The translations under genes and the position numbers were made by a program. A DNA stretch of 64,000 nt from Xylophilus sp. (GTDB lineage Bacteria > Pseudomonadota > Gammaproteobacteria > Burkholderiales > Burkholderiaceae_C): positions 62,001 through 126,000 of the forward strand of contig WNDY01000004.1 in NCBI GenBank assembly GCA_009914555.1. The letters are read 5' to 3'. Below are positions 59,475 through 64,000 of this stretch, one piece after another. Each line of letters begins with the position of its first letter. Position 1 is the first letter of the stretch. The notes under the pieces were generated by a model. The model worked only from the letters and a program-made list of their open reading frames with translations, ran no database searches and was not told the DNA's origin.

Positions 59475-59543
59475 GGCACTTTCCTTGTCGAGTCTGATTT
59501 AATCAACCCGGATTTTACTTTTGCCCGCACCACGGGAACCTGT

Positions 59544-61043
59544 ATGGCCGAACCGATCCTTGTCGCCAGGAATGGCGCCGTCGAATGCCTGCTGCTGCCG
59601 GCCCTGGTCAACCGCCACGGCCTGGTCACCGGGGCCACCGGCACCGGCAAGACCGTCACGCTCCAGACCCTGGCCGAAGGCTTCTCGAAGATCGGCGTGC
59701 CGGTCTTCCTGGCCGACATCAAGGGCGACCTCACCGGCATCAGCCAGGCCGGCGCTATCGGCGCCAAGCTCGCGGCCACGCTGGCCGAGCGCGGCCTGCC
59801 GGCGCCCGAGCCGCTGGCCTGCCCGGTCACGCTCTGGGACGTGTTCGGCGAACAGGGCCATCCGGTGCGCGCCACCGTCTCCGACATGGGGCCGCTGCTG
59901 CTCGCGCGCATGCTCAACCTGAACGACACCCAGGCCGGCGTGCTCAACCTGGTCTTCAAGATCGCCGACGACAACGGCCTGCTGCTGCTGGACCTGAAGG
60001 ATCTGCGGGCCATGCTCCAGCACGTGGGCGACAACGCGAAGCAGTTCACCACCGAGTACGGCAACATCAGCGCCGCCAGCATCGGCGCCATCCAGCGCGG
60101 GCTGCTGCAGATCGAGCAGCAGGGCGGCGACCGGTTCTTCGGCGAGCCGATGCTCGACATCGCCGACCTGCTCCAGACCTCCCACGGCCAGGGCGTGGTC
60201 AACATCCTCGCGGCCGACAAGCTGCTCGACGCGCCGCGGCTCTACGCCACCTTCCTGCTGTGGCTGCTGTCGGAGCTGTTCGGGCACCTGCCCGAGATCG
60301 GCGACCCCGAGAAGCCCAAGCTCGTCTTCTTCTTCGACGAGGCCCACCTGCTGTTCAACGACGCCCCCAAGGTGCTGCTGGAGCGCATCGAACTGGTGGT
60401 GCGCCTAGTGCGATCCAAGGGCGTGGGCGTGTACTTTGTCACCCAGAACCCGCTGGACATCCCCGACACGGTGCTCGCCCAGCTCGGCAACCGGGTGCAG
60501 CACGCGCTGCGCGCCTTCACGCCGCGCGACCAGAAGGCGGTCAAGGCCACGGCCACCACCATGCGTGCCAAGCCGGGGCTGGACATCGAGCGCGCCATCA
60601 CCGAGCTGGCCGTAGGCGAGGCGCTGGTCAGCCTGCTCGACGAGAAGGGCCGCCCGGGCGAAACCGAGCGCGCCTACGTCGTGCCCCCCGGCAGCCAGAT
60701 CGGCCCGGTCACGCCGCAGCAGCGCCAGGCGCTGATCGGCGGCTCACTGGTGGCCGGCGTCTACGAGAAGGCGGTGGACCGCGAATCGGCTTACGAAGTG
60801 CTCAAGGGCCGCGCCGCCGCGGCACCGGCCGCGCCTGCGCCCGGCGCCGCGCCGGCCGGCGGCGGCAGCAGCAGCAGCGGCAGCGCCCTCAACGAGATCC
60901 TGTTCGGCAGCACCGGCCCGCGCGGCGGCAAGCGCGACGGGCTGGTGCAGACCATGGCCAAGTCCGCCGTGCGCAGCCTGGGCGCCTCGGCGGGCCGGCA
61001 GATCCTGCGCGGCGTGCTGGGCGGCATCTTCGGCAAGAAGTGA
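59544..61043 (+). CDS. HerA-like/DUF853 ATPase (YjgR-type)
   Basis: The 499-residue protein has a Walker A at residues about 30-37 ([13 protein letters not shown]), Walker [11 protein letters not shown], and the DUF853 segments [15 protein letters not shown] and [23 protein letters not shown]. These are HerA/FtsK-superfamily ATPases of poorly known role. The C-terminus has a Pro/Ala linker, a Gly/Ser-rich stretch, and a basic Gly-rich end ([15 protein letters not shown]). Confidence 0.93.
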   Translation: MAEPILVARNGAVECLLLPALVNRHGLVTGATGTGKTVTLQTLAEGFSKIGVPVFLADIKGDLTGISQAGAIGAKLAATLAERGLPAPEPLACPVTLWDVFGEQGHPVRATVSDMGPLLLARMLNLNDTQAGVLNLVFKIADDNGLLLLDLKDLRAMLQHVGDNAKQFTTEYGNISAASIGAIQRGLLQIEQQGGDRFFGEPMLDIADLLQTSHGQGVVNILAADKLLDAPRLYATFLLWLLSELFGHLPEIGDPEKPKLVFFFDEAHLLFNDAPKVLLERIELVVRLVRSKGVGVYFVTQNPLDIPDTVLAQLGNRVQHALRAFTPRDQKAVKATATTMRAKPGLDIERAITELAVGEALVSLLDEKGRPGETERAYVVPPGSQIGPVTPQQRQALIGGSLVAGVYEKAVDRESAYEVLKGRAAAAPAAPAPGAAPAGGGSSSSGSALNEILFGSTGPRGGKRDGLVQTMAKSAVRSLGASAGRQILRGVLGGIFGKK

Positions 61044-61119
61044 ACGCCATACTCCCACCCTGACCCTCTCACAGCGCGCGTTTTTCGGACGCTACAGGCA
61101 TATACCCCAGGAGACTGCC

Positions 61120-62088
61120 ATGACCGCCCTGCCCACCTACAACGACGTCGCCGCCGCCGCCCGCCGGCTTGCGGGCCATGCGCACCGCACGCCGGTGCTG
61201 CGTTCCTCCTGGGCCGATGCGGAGCTGGGTGCGCAGGTCTTCTTCAAGGCCGAGAACTTCCAGCGCACCGGTGCCTTCAAGTTCCGCGGCGCCTACAACA
61301 CGCTGGCGCAGTTCAGCGACGAACAGCGGCGCGCCGGCGTGCTGGCGTTCTCGTCCGGCAACCATGCCCAGGCCATCGCGCTGGCCGCGCGCACGCAGGG
61401 CATCCCGAGCGTCATCGTCATGCCGCTCGATGCCCCGGCCACCAAGATGGCGGCCACGCGCGAATACGGCGCCCAGGTCGTCACCTACGATCGTTTCACC
61501 GAGGACCGCGAGGCCATCGCCCGGCGCATCGCCGTAGAGCGCGGTCTGACGCTGGTGCCGCCCTACGACCATGCGCAGGTCATCGCCGGCCAGGGCACGG
61601 CGGCGCTGGAGCTGTTCGAGGACGTGGGCGCGCTCGACTACCTGTTCGTGCCGCTGGGCGGCGGCGGTCTGACCTCGGGCTGCCTGCTCGCGGCCCAGGG
61701 GCTGGCGCCGCAGTGCCGCGTGATCGGCGTGGAACCCGAGGCCGGCAACGATGCGCAGCAGTCCTTCCGCGCAGGCCGGATCGTGCGCATCGCCACGCCG
61801 CAGACGATCGCCGACGGCGCGCAGACCCAGTCGGTGGGCGAACTCACCTTCGCGCTGATCCGCCAGCATGCCGACGACGTGCTGACCGCCACCGACGAGC
61901 AACTGGTCGAGGCGCTGCGCTTCTTCGCCGCGCGCATGAAGATCGTGGTCGAGCCCACCGGCGCGCTGGCCTTTGCGGGCGCGCGGCATGGCACGGCCGA
62001 CATCCGCGGCACGCGGGTGGGGGTGATCATCAGCGGGGGGAATGTGGATCTGGAGCGCTACGCACGGTTCATCGCGCCGGGCGTTTGA
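61120..62088 (+). CDS. Threonine dehydratase/serine racemase-like PLP enzyme
   Basis: The 322-residue fold-type II PLP protein has the catalytic Lys in TGAFKFRGAYN (about residue 53), the SSGNHAQAIALAAR phosphate-loop segment and GGGGLTSG. It lacks the C-terminal regulatory domain of biosynthetic IlvA, so it is a catabolic or racemase-type enzyme. Either deamination of threonine/serine or serine racemisation is possible. A strong ribosome site (AGGAG) precedes ATG 61120. Confidence 0.9.
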   Translation: MTALPTYNDVAAAARRLAGHAHRTPVLRSSWADAELGAQVFFKAENFQRTGAFKFRGAYNTLAQFSDEQRRAGVLAFSSGNHAQAIALAARTQGIPSVIVMPLDAPATKMAATREYGAQVVTYDRFTEDREAIARRIAVERGLTLVPPYDHAQVIAGQGTAALELFEDVGALDYLFVPLGGGGLTSGCLLAAQGLAPQCRVIGVEPEAGNDAQQSFRAGRIVRIATPQTIADGAQTQSVGELTFALIRQHADDVLTATDEQLVEALRFFAARMKIVVEPTGALAFAGARHGTADIRGTRVGVIISGGNVDLERYARFIAPGV

Positions 62089-62359
62089 CCCGTCCGGCCC
62101 TTCGCGAGCAAACGCCAAAAGCGCTCCCACTGCACATTCGATCCAAGGTTAGATCGCCTGGTTCGCGCTCGCCGGCGCAGCCCTCGGCGTAGCGCTCGCA
62201 TGTTCCACGGACCTGCGTCTGCCGCACGGTCTCTTCGGCGGAGCAATCGCAGGGATGGCAGTCGGCAGAGTGACGATCTGGCTGCGCAGTGCCAGGCAAT
62301 CGCGGCTCGGCTCGTAGGGGACAATCGAAGTCGTTTACCGACTTCCCTGCGCGACCGCC
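62089..62359. other. Non-coding gap upstream of upp
   Basis: The 271-nt gap contains no convincing gene. Weak inverted sequences occur near 62320-62350 (AAGTCGTTTACCGACTT), just before the upp start. Confidence 0.4.
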
Positions 62360-63007
62360 ATGAGCACCACCTCCTCCAACAACAACGTCCACGTCATCGA
62401 CCACCCCCTGGTCCAGCACAAGCTCACGCTGATGCGCCGCAAGGACGCCAGCACCAACAGCTTCCGCCGCCTGCTCGGCGAACTGGCGAGCCTCATGGCC
62501 TACGAGGTCACGCGCGAACTGCCCCTGCAGGAGATCGAGATCGAGACGCCGCTCGAAACCACCACCGGCCGTGTGATCGACGGCAAGAAGCAGGTGCTGG
62601 TGTCGATCCTGCGCGCGGGCAACGGCTTTCTCGACGGCATGCTCAACGTGATCCCCGGTGCGCGCGTGGGCCACATCGGCCTCTACCGCGACCCCCAGAC
62701 GCTGCAGCCCGTCGAGTACTACTTCAAGATGCCCTCCGAGATGCAGGAGCGCGGCGTGATCGTGGTGGACCCGATGCTGGCCACCGGCAACTCGGCCGCC
62801 GCCGCGGTCAGCCGCTTGAAGCAGCTCCATCCGCAGTCGATCACCTTCGTCTGCCTGCTGGCCGCGCCCGAAGGCGTGGCCACGCTCCGCAAGGCCCATC
62901 CGGACGTGGCCATCTACACCGCCGCCATCGACCGCGAGCTCAACGAGCACGGCTACATCGTCCCTGGCCTGGGCGATGCGGGCGACCGCATCTTCGGCAC
63001 CAAGTAG
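62360..63007 (+). CDS. upp: Uracil phosphoribosyltransferase
   Basis: The 215-residue protein contains the PRPP-binding loop [21 protein letters not shown] and the C-terminal uracil-binding [16 protein letters not shown]. It salvages uracil to UMP. Length and N-terminal [20 protein letters not shown] are standard. Confidence 0.97.
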   Translation: MSTTSSNNNVHVIDHPLVQHKLTLMRRKDASTNSFRRLLGELASLMAYEVTRELPLQEIEIETPLETTTGRVIDGKKQVLVSILRAGNGFLDGMLNVIPGARVGHIGLYRDPQTLQPVEYYFKMPSEMQERGVIVVDPMLATGNSAAAAVSRLKQLHPQSITFVCLLAAPEGVATLRKAHPDVAIYTAAIDRELNEHGYIVPGLGDAGDRIFGTK

Positions 63008-63076
63008 CAGGCGCTGCCGCAGCGGTCACCAGCTGTTGCAACCCATACCCCCCGGCCCCGCAGAATCGGTGCCGCT

Positions 63077-63630
63077 ATGGCAACTGCAATAACGAGCGTC
63101 GACTGGATGGACCGCGTGGCCGCCACGGTGGCCGGCGAGTTCTCCGACATCGACGACGTGGAACGCACCACCGCCTGATCTTGCGGCTGGGCATCGCCGC
63201 CCTGCTCGGCGGCCTGCTGGGCCTGGAGCGCGAGCGCAGCGGCAAGTCGGCGGGGGTGCTCACCCACATGCTCGTGGCCATGGGGTCCGCGCTGTTCCTG
63301 CTGGTCTCGCAGCAGTCGGGCATCGCCCGGGCCGACATCGGCCGCGTCGTGCAGGGCCTGGTGGCGGGCATCGGCTTCCTCGGCGCGGGCGCCATCCTCA
63401 AGCACAGCGAAGACCACCGTGTCCAGGGGCTGACCACGGCAGCCGGCATCTGGCTCACCGCGGCCATCGGCATGGCCGCCGGCCTGGGCCAGGAAATGAC
63501 GGCGCTGCTGAGCACGCTGCTGGCGCTCCTGGTGCTGTCGCTGGAGCCGGTCGTCGGCCGGCTGGCGCGGCGGCAGCACACGCCGGTTGCGACGGTCGAT
63601 CAGCCGGCCTCGCCTGGCACCCCCGGATAG
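63077..63630 (+). pseudogene. MgtC/SapB-family membrane protein, frameshifted
   Basis: ATG 63077 reads MATAITSVDWMDRVAATVAG and on to DDVERTT, then a TGA at 63176. The next frame continues RLILRLGIAALLGGLLGLER, GVLTHMLVAMGSALFLLVSQ, GFLGAGAILK and LTTAAGIWLTAAIG, the MgtC signature. One missing C near 63167-63173 (ACCACCGCC, expected ACCACCCGC) would restore a single protein. It may be a true decay or a homopolymer error. Confidence 0.82.
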
Positions 63631-64000
63631 TTCTTGCCGCGCGGGCGGTCCAGCGCATGGACCAGCGCGGACAGCGCCGGCCCGCAGGCGGCCTCGACCT
63701 TGAGCGCGAAGAGTTCGTCGCCCCGCGTGCAGCCCAGGTTGACGCAGGCAACCGGCAGGCCGCGCTCGACGGCCGCATGGACGAAGCGCAGGCCCGAATA
63801 CACCATCAGCGACGAACCGGCGACCAGCACCGCGTCGGACGCGGCCAGCCCGTCGCGCACCGCCTGCACCCGGTCGCGCGGCACGCTTTCGCCGAAGAAC
63901 ACCACGTCCGGCTTGAGCGGGCCGCCGCCGCAGTGCGGACAGCCGGGCACGTCGAAGGCGGAGAAGTCATGGCCCTCCAGGTCCGCATCGCCGTCGGGCG
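63600..64000 (-). CDS. Sir2-family NAD-dependent deacylase, 5' end beyond window
   Basis: The visible part has the zinc-ligand pair (CPHCGG), PDVVFFGESVPRDR, LVAGSSLMVYSG and a C-terminal Rossmann segment (LPVACVNLG), all sirtuin features. It removes acyl groups from lysine using NAD. The NAD-binding N-terminus lies outside the window. The stop overlaps the end of the MgtC frame on the opposite strand. Confidence 0.9.
   Translation of the reverse strand, partial: PDGDADLEGHDFSAFDVPGCPHCGGGPLKPDVVFFGESVPRDRVQAVRDGLAASDAVLVAGSSLMVYSGLRFVHAAVERGLPVACVNLGCTRGDELFALKVEAACGPALSALVHALDRPRGKNYPGVPGEAG

Noticed and set aside
1..64000. CRISPR array, insertion sequence or rRNA
   Set aside because: No regularly spaced direct repeats, no transposase motifs and no rRNA sequence were seen on reading both strands.

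Overview
The window is GC-rich, densely coded DNA from a betaproteobacterium, most likely Burkholderiales. Signs of this are a Bug/TctC receptor, a Burkholderiales-type porin ending in Phe, and the order rng-maf-rlmH-rsfS-nadD-hemF-purD-yebC. The family cannot be fixed from the sequence alone; Comamonadaceae or Alcaligenaceae fit best.

Positions 1 to about 20052 are one end of an integrated T7-like (Autographiviridae-type) podoviral prophage. All its genes lie on the minus strand and run from early genes near 20 kb to structural genes near 1. In transcription order they are: RNA polymerase N-terminal part, a BRO-N gene, RNA polymerase C-terminal part, small ORFs, ssDNA-binding protein, RusA resolvase, HTH protein, primase-helicase, HNH-like nuclease, DNA polymerase, PD-(D/E)XK nuclease, nucleotidyltransferase, 5'-3' exonuclease, dNMP kinase, Rz/Rz1 spanins, GNAT protein, portal, scaffold, major capsid, tail tube A and tail tube B (cut by the window edge). 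Genes are tightly coupled by ATGA, GTGA or TTGA overlaps. A terminator follows the capsid gene, as T-phi does in T7. The right end is the 3' half of a tRNA-Lys(UUU) gene, so the phage used that tRNA as attB. The integrase and the other end lie outside the window.

Positions 20.05-22.1 kb are a poorly coded accessory strip with a small lipoprotein and a few weak ORFs.

Positions 22.1-52.2 kb form a large island for uptake and breakdown of sugar acids (hexuronates, aldarates, aldonates and their lactones). It has an MFS sugar-acid transporter, a LysR regulator, a TRAP transporter, uronate dehydrogenase, a galactarolactone cycloisomerase-like enolase, an alpha/beta hydrolase, an aldose epimerase and a porin. 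A GntR-type LacI regulator sits with an operon of two UxaA-family dehydratases. Then come a Bug receptor, talarate/galactarate dehydratase, a periplasmic lactonase, Dabb and SnoaL-like proteins, an RraA-type aldolase, an IclR regulator fused to an SMP-30-like propeller, a second LacI regulator, a mannonate dehydratase broken by an amber codon, an IlvD/Edd dehydratase and a three-subunit GMC/cytochrome c periplasmic dehydrogenase. Plausible flow is: porin; periplasmic oxidation and lactone opening; TRAP, MFS or Bug uptake; dehydration to deoxy-keto acids; aldolase cleavage.

Positions 52.2-64 kb are core genome: RNase G, Maf, RlmH, RsfS with a histone-like tail, NadD, HemF, PurD, YebC, a HerA-like ATPase, a threonine dehydratase-like enzyme, Upp, a frameshifted MgtC and a partial sirtuin.

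The most notable observations are a T7-type RNA polymerase naturally split into two ORFs around a BRO gene with T7-promoter-like repeats at the junctions, tandem UxaA paralogues that have lost opposite sets of conserved motifs, and an IclR regulator fused to a lactonase-fold domain lacking its metal ligands.
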